Shown here: positions 1 through 8,821 of the stretch, in pieces
Position numbering within the stretch: the stretch's first letter is position 1
Layout of the letters: each line of letters opens with the position of its first letter
DNA from: Trichomonas tenax
Taxonomy: Eukaryota > Parabasalia > Trichomonadida > Trichomonadidae
Assembly: GCA_023091735.1 (NCBI GenBank)
Contig: JALKBU010000646.1
Span: 1 to 29,356 of the forward strand
Direction of reading: 5' to 3'
DNA length: 29,356 nucleotides
Made by a program: the position numbers and the translations under genes
The notes under the pieces: model-generated
Database searches by the model: none
What the model saw: the letters and a program-made list of their open reading frames with translations, nothing else
What the model was told of the DNA's origin: nothing

Positions 1-399
1 CTCCATCCTTTTAGTGCCAAAGAGTGGGATTATATGCATTGCAACATGTAGATCACATCTGATTTTGAACAATTTTAACGCCAATATATATATATTCCTA
101 GCTGATATGCTTCACATCTATGCATGAAAATGGAACAACTATATGAAAATAAGCATAAAATTATTTAAAATAAAAATGGTTTGCGCACTTGATTTGTACT
201 GCCTCAAAATGAGAAGTTAGAGCTGACATGTAAATTTTTTTTGCATATTTTTCGACATGTATAGTGATTTGTAACGTGAATTTGACATAAATTTTATAAA
301 CGTGACATTTTGAAATGGTCGAATTGAATTTTCACAAAATTCTGCTGTACCTATTTGCACAAATTCCAGAAAATAAATTTTTGATCCCCAAAATTGAGA
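1..399. other. AT-rich 5' flank, no gene seen
   Basis: No open frame of note and no RNA gene was recognised here. The sequence is AT-rich. TTTTCACAAAATTC (about 332-345) is a weak candidate initiator for the following plus-strand gene, but it does not match the trichomonad Inr well. Confidence 0.5.
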
Positions 400-1752
400 A
401 TGACTGCAAGTTCTTTCGAAAGCACTGATGAGGACAGACTTCTTGCGCCACCTCCAACATCGCCAGAGATTCAGGCAGCGAGGGTGACCAAACGTGGACT
501 TATTTCATATATTATCGTTGGATTTATTGCGATTTTAATTGTATTACTTGTTTTCATCGAATACTTCTTGAGAAAGGGCGATTCGTACTTCATATACTTC
601 AATGACATTCACATAGACCATGAATACGTTTACACAAAATCTCGAAGTGATCATTGTCACAAGGAAACGGTACCGAACGGTCCTAAATTCAAATTTGGAC
701 AGTATGGTTGTGAGTCTCCACATGAATTGAAGGATAGTTTCTATAAAAATTTACGAAGAATTGCTCCAAATCCAAAATTTATTGTGTTTGGAGGTGATTC
801 AACATATACATGGACTTGGAATCACAATTATAAAACTATTCGTGAGGATATCGAGAACATAACACACACAATAAGAAATTTATATCCAAACATACCATTA
901 ATTATAAATATTGGAAATTCTGAGTATGATCCAAACTATGGCACAATAGAGACCGATTCTGGCAGTTTTAAGAACCTTTCTAACCTTTTAGGTGATTATT
1001 TAACATCTGAACAGCGAAATACATTTGAAAGAGGAGGATATTACTATTATGATTATCCACACGAGAATCTAAGAGTCATATCTCTCAATACTATAATCTA
1101 CGCTAAGCGAAGGAATTTAACGAATGAAAGCGATTTATACGGACAACTTGAATGGCTAGAATCTGTGATGGATACCAACTACAAGAAGCTCATTTTATTC
1201 CACATGCAACCAGGAGTCGCATATGCATCAGAGAAATTGTCTTGGCACTCAGAAAACATCGAGAAACTTTCGAATGTCTTCAAGAAATATCAACCTGATT
1301 ATTTGTTGGGTGCGCACACCCACTTAGACATGTTTATGCCATTCTTCAATGCGCACGACCTGAATTTAATAGCATTGAGCAATCCAGCGATATCTCCGAA
1401 GCACGACAACAATCCTTCGTTTAGAGTTTACGATATGAAGAACGGATTGAAAGATTATGCGCAGTATTATGCAGATATCAAAGATAACCCAGAAGAATTG
1501 AACTGGGAATTAGAGTATCGCTTCACATCAGAATATAACCAACCAGATCTCTCTCAGAAGTCTATACGAGCTGCTGTTAAATGGATCACAACAACGTCGA
1601 AAGGAATGTGGACATTTTTGGAACACGTTTATTCTCGTGCATTCCAAAATAACGCATTTTATCAATGCATGTTATTAACACACAATGAAACTGCTTACAA
1701 AGAATGTGTGAAAACAAAACCAAACTGCGAGATTTTGTTAATGAAAAGATAA
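400..1752 (+). CDS. Single-pass membrane metallophosphoesterase (acid sphingomyelinase-like / endopolyphosphatase-like)
   Basis: The protein is 450 aa from the ATG at 400; an in-frame TTG six bases earlier is not a likely start in a eukaryote. A short cytosolic N-terminus is followed by one hydrophobic segment (about residues 34-57), which suggests a type II membrane protein with the enzyme domain in the lumen or outside. Calcineurin-like phosphoesterase motifs appear in order: DIHID (69-73), GGDS (about 131-134), GNSE (172-175), HMQPG (268-272) and GAHTH (304-308). This order and the DxHxD...HxxPG...HTH spacing fit the acid sphingomyelinase-like/PPN1 branch, whose members cleave phosphodiesters or polyphosphate using two metal ions. 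The usual GNH(D/E) has Ser in place of His. Several NxT/NxS sites fit a luminal domain. The substrate cannot be told from sequence. It converges on the dead protease gene, 44 bp away. Confidence 0.85.
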   Translation: MTASSFESTDEDRLLAPPPTSPEIQAARVTKRGLISYIIVGFIAILIVLLVFIEYFLRKGDSYFIYFNDIHIDHEYVYTKSRSDHCHKETVPNGPKFKFGQYGCESPHELKDSFYKNLRRIAPNPKFIVFGGDSTYTWTWNHNYKTIREDIENITHTIRNLYPNIPLIINIGNSEYDPNYGTIETDSGSFKNLSNLLGDYLTSEQRNTFERGGYYYYDYPHENLRVISLNTIIYAKRRNLTNESDLYGQLEWLESVMDTNYKKLILFHMQPGVAYASEKLSWHSENIEKLSNVFKKYQPDYLLGAHTHLDMFMPFFNAHDLNLIALSNPAISPKHDNNPSFRVYDMKNGLKDYAQYYADIKDNPEELNWELEYRFTSEYNQPDLSQKSIRAAVKWITTTSKGMWTFLEHVYSRAFQNNAFYQCMLLTHNETAYKECVKTKPNCEILLMKR

Positions 1753-1796
1753 TGTTTGTAAATTGTATATGTTTTGTGACTAATTTTTTTTTCACT

Positions 1797-2708
1797 TTAT
1801 TTTGGAAGTAAGTGTGTATATGTTAAGATATCGATACCACACTGACCATTCTTGTTTCTGACTAACTCAGCATAGCCCTCAATGGCCCATCCTGTGCCGA
1901 ATGAGTTCTTGACGAGCCAGTAGTCCTTGCCAGCGTCTGTGCCGAATCCGACGATTGTCATGTAGTGGCATAAGTCCCATGGATCTCACTGGTCATCATC
2001 ATAGACACCTGATGTGTAGTACTTAAAGTTAGCGCCGGAAGCATCATAGCCGAAAGTGAGGTCACCGTACTCAGCAACAGTGTGTGCCATGTCTGTCTCG
2101 TTGCCTGTGTAGTGGACATCCAAGAATGTTTCGACAGCCTTGTCAGCAACGAACTTGCAATCGGAGAGTTCTGGCTTGTATGGGTAATCAGCGGCTGCCA
2201 TCCACGTGGCGTCTTGCTCGAGAAGGACATAGAATGAACCGCCATCAGTTGTACTGCCTTCGCAGCCGTTATCGTCCCAATCGCAATCAAGAACTTGAGA
2301 AACAAAAATTGCGATGAGTTTGTTCTTGTGGGTGGCTCATGTCGATTCCTGGCATCCTGCAGCAGCGAAAGCCCAGCCAGAAGCGCAGGCGCCCTGATCT
2401 GTGATTGGCGTGATAACTCCCTTCTTTCTCCAGTCCCATGAGTCTGGGAGTGGGTCGTACTTAAGTGTGAGTGGTGCTCCCTTTCCTATCTTCGTGATTT
2501 TGGATGGCTTAGATAAAATAGCGCGATATTCGGATGGTGTTGATACAAAGAACTTGTTGGCAGCGAGTTTGTAGCTGTACTATGCTCTGTTGTGCTCCTG
2601 GATGTATCTCTGATTAGTTAAGAAAATTCCGAGCCTGAAAGCGTACTCGTCGCCCACAAACATGCTGTTGTGCTCGCGCATCCACGAAAGGAACACTTTC
2701 TCCTCAAA
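1797..2708 (-). pseudogene. Papain-family (clan CA, C1A) cysteine protease pseudogene
   Basis: One continuous minus-strand frame encodes a trichomonad cathepsin L-like protease, broken by three in-frame stops and no frameshift: TAG at 2580-2582, TGA at 2337-2339 and TGA at 1986-1988. The start of the visible frame (FEEKVFLSWM, then GDEYAFRLGIF) is the I29-type prodomain. The mature domain follows (PDSWDWRKKGVITPITDQG). The catalytic motif reads CASGWAF where CGSCWAF is expected, so the nucleophile Cys is Gly (codon 2376-2378). A His candidate (CHYMTIVGFG) and the Asn region (WLVKNSFGTGW) are still visible. No start Met or signal peptide precedes the prodomain; a TAG lies in frame a little upstream. 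It would have been a secreted or lysosomal protease. Two independent kinds of damage make it a clear pseudogene. Confidence 0.9.
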
Positions 2709-3217
2709 CTGCTGAATATTGATGATGCAAATTTGGCACTTTTGTAAACCATAAAGATTGGAACGCTTCTAAATATAGACCCCTCACAGTGTAAATAAAA
2801 GGAAAATCTCGAAATTTCGGGTGTTTGACAATATTTTCGCTTTATTTTGGAAAAATTTCACAATGTGTAATCAATATTTCAGCCTTCATCTCTATGATAT
2901 GCCATAGTGAACTATAGGAGAATCAAATTTTCATGTTGGAGATCAATAAAAAACATTGTTGCAATATCAACTTTTTGATTGAATTTTAGAAGTGGATTCT
3001 TTGGCAAAACAATGATTGTATATATATTCAGGGCTTCGAAAAGAAGTGATTCTTTGGTTTGCTATGAGATTTCAATTTCTTAATTAAGAAACGATCACTC
3101 TCAACAATTTTCGTTTGCTATGCCAATACATAGCGTCTATGAGGAAAGATGGGTGAATTAACCGAACTAACTAAACAAAATTTAATCAATATAAACAAAC
3201 AATAAAATAAAGGGAGC
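2709..3217. other. Intergenic, no gene seen
   Basis: This AT-rich spacer lies between the 5' end of the dead protease and the 3' end of the HEAT gene. No ORF, RNA gene or repeat was recognised. It should hold the former promoter of the protease and the 3' end of the HEAT gene. Confidence 0.5.
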
Positions 3218-4513
3218 TTATATTAGATTATCAATAGCATAACGACGGACAATCTCAACCTCGTCGTTCTTGAGGGCTTCAATCGCTTGTTCGAAGCCAT
3301 TTCTTGGACTATTGCTTAAAACTTTGATCAAAACAATTCTTTTCTGCCAAGAGCCGCGTGTAAGTCTCTCAACCATTGTGTCCTTTGCGCTATCGCTGTG
3401 CTTGAGCAATGCAATCCAAAGAGTAACGGATTCTGTTCTAATAATTCCCGTAGAATCTTCTGAGAACATCTCTGCAATGCGGCAAAGTGCACATCCAAGT
3501 TCTTTGACGAAGTCCTCACACTGTTTCAAGAGTGCGAAACGTGTTCGCCAATCTGTTAATTTTGAAGGGTTCAATAACTCGAGGAAATCGAGTTTGTTCT
3601 TGAAATTCTCAGAGAGCTGATGCAATCTCCATGTAAACGGTGTGAAAGTCAACAATTCTGAAGCAGCTTTGATGATTAAATATTCATCTGCCTGAAAATC
3701 AGCGACTTTGACTGTCTCAAGGAGTGCAACAGCGGCATCATTCCTGTCAATCTTCATGGCCGCCATGAAAGCGTCATAAAGCGCAGCGAAGCCATTAGTT
3801 TTGACGATACTTGGAAATGATGGAAAAGCGTCTCTGATCGTGTTCTGATTGAGCAACAATGCGCAGTATTCATCCACCATCTGTGGAGCAACGCAACCGA
3901 TGACTGAAGCAGCCGCTTGTTGAACACAAACATTTTCATCATTAACGGCATTTCTCATGATATCGTCGATAGCAATATCAGAGCAGCTTATGTTCGGGAG
4001 GTAAAGCACAAATGCAGCGCGAATATTCGATAAATTGTCGTTGGCCATGTAATCAAAAAACGGGAGAATGCGTGAAGGATCTCTTACGACCTGTAACAAC
4101 CTGATACTCAGGAACCGGAGCTTAGGATCTGTATCATTGTGGTATTTCTGAATGAATTCACAAACGAAATCATCTCTGTAGTCGAATGGTATTGCAGAAC
4201 ACATTTCCTCGGCGAGCTGTGTGAGATCTAAAACCTTTCTTTGTGAACCTGTTCTGATTGATTGTACTAATGTCGATAATATTTCTGTTTTAATCAAATG
4301 TTCGCCAAAATCGAAGAATTTCTCGAATGCTATGCGCGTGTTCTCCACAACTTCAGGAAACATCGACTTCTTGTCATCCCTAACTGCAATCTTCAATTTT
4401 GGAATAACATCGCGCTCAAACAAATCAGATTCGTTCTCCTCCTCCACACAGACCGGCCTGTGGAAGAAGAGCTGGGAAGAGGGAGAAATGTCTGACTTGT
4501 AAAAATCAAACAT
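3218..4513 (-). CDS. HEAT-repeat protein, PP2A A-subunit-like
   Basis: A 431-aa protein made almost wholly of alternating amphipathic helices of HEAT type. Examples are DPKLRFLSIRLLQVV, LSNIRAAFVLYLPNI and ENVCVQQAAASVIGCVAP in the middle, and a C-terminal repeat with NDEVEIVRRYAIDNL. The D...VR/IR spacing resembles the scaffold A subunit of PP2A or the PP4 regulatory subunits, but those are usually longer (the PP2A A subunit is near 590 aa). It is therefore either a short trichomonad relative or another HEAT scaffold. There is no signal peptide or membrane segment, so it is probably cytosolic or nuclear. The ATG at 4513 is the first in frame. Assignment to HEAT is firm; the PP2A link is inference. 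Confidence 0.8.
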   Translation of the reverse strand: MFDFYKSDISPSSQLFFHRPVCVEEENESDLFERDVIPKLKIAVRDDKKSMFPEVVENTRIAFEKFFDFGEHLIKTEILSTLVQSIRTGSQRKVLDLTQLAEEMCSAIPFDYRDDFVCEFIQKYHNDTDPKLRFLSIRLLQVVRDPSRILPFFDYMANDNLSNIRAAFVLYLPNISCSDIAIDDIMRNAVNDENVCVQQAAASVIGCVAPQMVDEYCALLLNQNTIRDAFPSFPSIVKTNGFAALYDAFMAAMKIDRNDAAVALLETVKVADFQADEYLIIKAASELLTFTPFTWRLHQLSENFKNKLDFLELLNPSKLTDWRTRFALLKQCEDFVKELGCALCRIAEMFSEDSTGIIRTESVTLWIALLKHSDSAKDTMVERLTRGSWQKRIVLIKVLSNSPRNGFEQAIEALKNDEVEIVRRYAIDNLI

Positions 4514-5624
4514 TTATATATTTTGGTCAAAAACAATCAGAATTTTTTTTTGAGAATTTTTCGCCACTTTTTGAAGATACATATCATATCTCTCTATTTG
4601 GAACATATCGATGCGATTTTGGTTTTTCATCACTCACAGAAAAAGAACGCTTTCAAAAATTTGAGAGTGCAACCGAACACCTAAATTTTTAACTTATTAT
4701 AATGCTTTATACATATAAGTACCTTTATATGTGGCATAAAATCTGAATAACGCTTTTGAAGTTGAGATATATGATTGATAATATAAATTAATCGAAATGA
4801 GAATAAAAATATTTTTACTGTATAGTGATCACAAAAATAGGATCGTGAACTTTACAAAAGCTTTTGAGAAACTTGAAAACGTATTTTGCAAAATAATACG
4901 CAAAACATGTTGATGAGTATAATGTAATAAGGAAATTTTGAATGCTTTATTTTTTGAATGAGTGGTGAAAAATATTATTAGTTCATTATATTCTATATAT
5001 TATTTCCAGCTATTTTCTAAACTTTTTTAACAAAAAATATCGCTTTGGAGGTTTTTCACATCATAAATCGGATTTGCATATTTATGTCCAAAATGTTCCA
5101 CCAAAAATCTAACCTCTCTCTTCATCTTTCTTTCTCCACTCACATACACAGGCTGCATTCTTTACATTGATCCAATTGTTTTACGCCAATTTCGCAAAAT
5201 ATTTTTGTTTTCGGTCATTAGGTCGAATATACATGATGGGTTCTATGCAGCGCCCCTCTTTGGGCCAAATAACACCTTATTTCACTTGTTATTCATACCC
5301 AATACATTTATGTTTGCCCAGAAAAACGATTTCGCTGTATAAAGTGACAGATGTTTTTAAGCATTCCAATGAACTGCATTTTGTGCTGGTAACGCAAATA
5401 AATCGAAATTTGGCCAAAACACAAAAGATTTGATCGAAGAAAAATAATACCCTTCCAACACATTAGATTCCATCTTTCTGTGGACTGTATATGAATACAT
5501 TCTGTTCCAAAGAGAAAATTATGATCAATTTCAAATAGGGACAATATTGGCATGCATTATATATATGATTTTTATTGTAAAAAATGCCTTCACACAAATA
5601 TTTGGAGGGATTTTGTGTTGTTGG
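4514..5624. other. Long AT-rich intergenic region, no gene seen
   Basis: About 1.1 kb with no convincing gene. Short open frames near 5167-5553 occur on both strands, overlap one another, and show no recognisable protein features. A pyrimidine-rich run (about 5111-5140) followed by CACTCACATACACAG is present, but no matching donor or exon was found. Confidence 0.5.
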
Positions 5625-5987
5625 TTTGCCACGGCGTCTCGGGGCGTCCCCGCTGTAAACCAGAACTCAATTTTGAATGGTTTATGGCATCCCCGACGAT
5701 TTTTTTTTCAAGACTTCGCGTCTCCAAATGGACTTCAGCGTCCCCGACGAAAAACCCAACAAGAAGTGCTTTCTTAAGTGATTGTGCTTCGTACAAGTAC
5801 TGTTAAGCTTCGCCAACTCACATATTTAATAGGCTGGGGCTGCGCCCCGAAAACAAATCGAAAATTTTCCGCATTTGTCGTTCATTTGGGGACCCGAAGC
5901 GTCAAAAAAAAAAAAAAAAAAAAAATCGTTGGGTACGCCATAAACCATTCAAAATTGAATGGTTTACAGCAGGGACGCCGTGGCAAA
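5625..5987. mobile_element. Foldback / MITE-like element with about 105-bp inverted repeats
   Basis: The ends begin TTTGCCACGGCG on the left and finish CGCCGTGGCAAA on the right. Homology in inverted orientation runs inward through the segment holding GAATGGTTTATGGC (left, about 5675-5688) and GCCATAAACCATTC (right, about 5937-5950), a T-run/A-run pair, and CTTCGCGTCTCCAAATG (left) against CATTTGGGGACCCGAAG (right). The arms are therefore about 5625-5732 and 5880-5987, with a unique centre of roughly 147 bp that contains a small GGGGCTGCGCCCC hairpin. The right arm carries its own perfect 12-bp palindrome around 5940-5965 and a 22-base A-run at 5904-5925. It is far more GC-rich than its surroundings. 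It has no protein-coding capacity, and no clear target-site duplication was seen. Confidence 0.75.
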
Positions 5988-6299
5988 AAGCATCCGATTT
6001 TGTATGGGAAATCGCGCCATTTCTTATTTCACCAAAACTAAGGTACAACTAATTCATATAGCCTATAAACTGTATGAATCTGTGGTAGATATACTGTGTT
6101 GATAGTATAAATTTTATCGCCTGTTATATTTAAGGGGAGATTTCATTCACACTCTTACAATGAATAATGCTGGCTGATTTAAGCTCAATTTAATATTCTA
6201 AGACATAAAAAACAGTAAATTGATAATTCAATTTGATAATAGAGAGAAACATAATATTTCATATAAAGAAAGTAGACTATAAACAAACGTGTGATAAAA
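5988..6299. other. Spacer between the foldback element and the DENN-like gene
   Basis: AT-rich sequence with nothing recognisable beyond the 3' flank of the minus-strand DENN-like gene. Confidence 0.5.
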
Positions 6300-7529
6300 T
6301 TAACATGGATCAGATCCAGTCAGTTCTGTGTATCTTTGTGTTGATAATTTGATGTGTTTGTTGAGAACAGAAACAACGTGTTTGTCCTGCGTGTGTTTCT
6401 TCTTTTGTTCCTTTGCGTAATTTATGACTTTGAGCAATTCTTCTGGCTTATCCATCTTTAATATGATCTTTGGATCTCCAGACAAGATCGCTTCACGCCA
6501 TAAATCACGGTTGATTGATCTGATACGGAATTGTACAAATGTATTGCATTTAGAAAATCGAACATATTCTTCAAGTGTCGCTGTTGGTCTTGGAAGCAGT
6601 TTAATGAGATATACGAGGGAACTTTCGTCGAATGGATCCAGTAACAAGTCACTCCACGGATTATAATTTAATAAATGATCCATTTCTGCAACTGAAACAG
6701 AAAGCATATCTGTAATCTTCTGCACGTATTCCTCTGATACTGATTTCAATGTTGAAGGGTCCTCTTTCGGTTCTGAAATTTTATAAACATTTTGGAAATA
6801 CACGAAATTTCCGATGCTTTGGCATGGTGTCGCGACCAATTTCAATGTTTCATCGCCATTGATGACATCAATGAATCTCTGATCAGTCTCACGAAGCCAA
6901 GGAATCGCTTTTCCTAAATATTCAAGTGGATTCATCAAAGACATGATTGAGAAGCATGCATAACTGCTCGAATACGCGTCATCGCTGATGATCAGTATTG
7001 GTTGATCGTTAATTAACAAACTAAATATTCCTTTGATTTGTTGCTTTGTGAAATAGCGGAGTGGATTGAAGCCACTGTAGCAATGTTCCTTAGAGAGATC
7101 AAATTCAACATCACCTTCAGGAAAAGCGAGTGTAATTGGTCCATTTACCATTTTATTTTCCCATTTTTGGAGATAAGACAGAACTAACTGCATTCTTTGA
7201 ATAGGAGACTGGTTGGAGTCCTTGAACTGCTTCAAAATCTGATTCAAGAAAGTGTAGTAAAGATTTGCAAACGGAGTCTCCGTAACTATAATGATTTCGT
7301 AGGAATGTCCATTTTGGAAAAAGTAGAGCGTGAAGCAATAACTGTTTTTCATATTGAACGCATATACGAAACTCTCTTCTGGAAGCGGAACAGATGGAGT
7401 CGATGCTGAAGAGATCAAACGAAGCTCATCAGTGAGCATATAGTCACTGGGGTACATAATCTCAAGGTTTATGATGTCCGGCTGAGTGATTTCGATCAAA
7501 AAAACTTGCTCGAACAGCTTTTTAGACAT
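6300..7529 (-). CDS. DENN-like protein (possible Rab exchange factor)
   Basis: A 409-aa soluble protein. The middle (about residues 135-250) resembles a central DENN module: a loading strand (ITLAFPEGDVEFDL), then YFTKQQIKGIFSLLINDQPILIISDD and a helix-rich part ending near LMNPLEYLGKAIPWL, analogous to the family's 'LLxExxIIIxSxxxxxL...LLxPxxW...P' pattern. The N-terminal third would be the longin-like uDENN part and the C-terminal third a helical dDENN part. Known DENN proteins catalyse GDP/GTP exchange on Rabs or work in folliculin-type complexes. The size is close to small DENN proteins of the DENND10 kind. The family call comes from pattern recognition only, not from an alignment. The ATG at 7529 is supported by an Inr-like site 8 bases upstream. 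The 3' end lies about 310 bp from the foldback element. Confidence 0.55.
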   Translation of the reverse strand: MSKKLFEQVFLIEITQPDIINLEIMYPSDYMLTDELRLISSASTPSVPLPEESFVYAFNMKNSYCFTLYFFQNGHSYEIIIVTETPFANLYYTFLNQILKQFKDSNQSPIQRMQLVLSYLQKWENKMVNGPITLAFPEGDVEFDLSKEHCYSGFNPLRYFTKQQIKGIFSLLINDQPILIISDDAYSSSYACFSIMSLMNPLEYLGKAIPWLRETDQRFIDVINGDETLKLVATPCQSIGNFVYFQNVYKISEPKEDPSTLKSVSEEYVQKITDMLSVSVAEMDHLLNYNPWSDLLLDPFDESSLVYLIKLLPRPTATLEEYVRFSKCNTFVQFRIRSINRDLWREAILSGDPKIILKMDKPEELLKVINYAKEQKKKHTQDKHVVSVLNKHIKLSTQRYTELTGSDPC

Positions 7530-8821
7530 TTATCAATGAAAATAAAATCAAAAAACTGGAAAAACATTCGACATAGTATATGGCGGTGTTGTGCATGTTA
7601 TCAGTTTGTTAAGATTGAATTTTTTGAAAGATAGAGATCTATTTTATTATAACATAAACAAATATATAATAATATAAAGAAAATGATATCGTCTATTCAA
7701 TAATTTCTATGAGGACTCATAATATTTTTATCGGAAACCGACACCCTCCATTGAATTTAATTTTCAATGAAATTCATATCTATTGATTATGCAAATTTCG
7801 TGACCAACAAAATCACTGTCAGATTTATGTCAGGTTGACATTGACATTTGTCATGTAAATGACAATTAAGGTTAATATTTTCTTGATTTAAATCGTTTAT
7901 CTGCATTTAAATACTGAACACTACTGTTTTGAAAATAAATTTTTGAGAAGATATTATTGATTAGATTTCGATATTGTTTTTGATCGTGATTTGATTGATA
8001 ATTCTGTGATAATTATTTTCGATTTCTCCTGAACTGCAATTTTTGACGACTCCGAATCTTATTTGCAGTCTTATTTATTTTTGATACCGTATGTAGTTTT
8101 ATCGGTCATTTTTGAATCTGATGGCAGTCTATCAAAATATTGCAGGGGTAGGCAAGCAAATGGAATATAAGGTTCATCGAAAATTTTGTGAATAGTAAAG
8201 GAAAAAAAATACAGAATATGGGAGTTGAACATAATGTTTCTCTTAGAAAACATGTTAGAAACATTGTCAGCCAGACTATAATACCAAACAGACTGTCTCA
8301 AATAATTTTAGGTCTTTAATTGCAAGCTTGGACATTTTTTTGACACTCATGAAAAAATCACATTCTCCGATTTTATTGGTTCTGTGGAATCACCAATATA
8401 TGCAGAATTCATTTTTCGTAGTTTAATCAAGAATTAGTTTTCCAGCCCTGAGAATTTCGAAAACTAAATCACCTCCATTTGATGTTTATTTGAATTTACA
8501 TACATAGGAGATCTTATATTTTATATATGGAGAAGATTAAAAAAAAACGTTTTTATTTAAATTGCGCTTACTGTTAACATGTATATGTTTTTGAATTGAT
8601 ATTATATCGAATGCACGCAAAGAGACATTGTAACTATATGGCCTCCTCAAAATTTGCCAAATGTCAAAAAATTGTTAGGGCTTAAAAGTACCATTAATAG
8701 TATTACCGAAATGCTGCGATCCTAATGGTACCATTATTTTGGAAACTAAAATTGAGAGGATACCGTCAAATTCACTTCTGACCGTTCAAATCACATACGG
8801 TATTTATAAATTAAACGCAAT
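7530..8821. other. Long AT-rich intergenic region, no gene seen
   Basis: About 1.3 kb between the start of the DENN-like gene and the 3' end of the TOR-like gene. Short frames (for example 8071-8301, -) have no protein character. A local cluster of TGTCA/TGACA motifs, partly inverted, lies at about 7815-7853, and near-copies of GTACCATTA occur at about 8690 and 8727. No RNA gene was recognised. Confidence 0.5.
7533..7541 (-). promoter_or_regulatory. Initiator (Inr)-like site of the DENN-like gene
   Basis: On the minus strand TTTCATTGA places TCA(+1)TTG about 8 bases before the ATG. This is close to the trichomonad initiator TCA+1YTWY and to the very short 5' UTRs known in the group. Confidence 0.4.

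Noticed and set aside
394..399. TTG start for the metallophosphoesterase
   Set aside because: An ATG follows six bases later in frame; a eukaryotic gene would use it.
1958..2317. Overlapping frames on both strands in the protease pseudogene as separate small genes
   Set aside because: They are alternative-frame shadows of the single protease frame, which alone shows family motifs.
5140..5160. CACTCACATACACAG after a pyrimidine run as a 3' splice site
   Set aside because: It resembles the trichomonad acceptor only loosely, and no donor motif or coding exon was found around it.
5547..6041. Short frames within the foldback element as transposase pieces
   Set aside because: They are short, in several frames, and follow from the GC-rich inverted arms; no transposase motif is present.
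8071..8301. 76-codon minus-strand frame as a gene
   Set aside because: No domain, no Inr, and AT-driven composition; it is likely chance.
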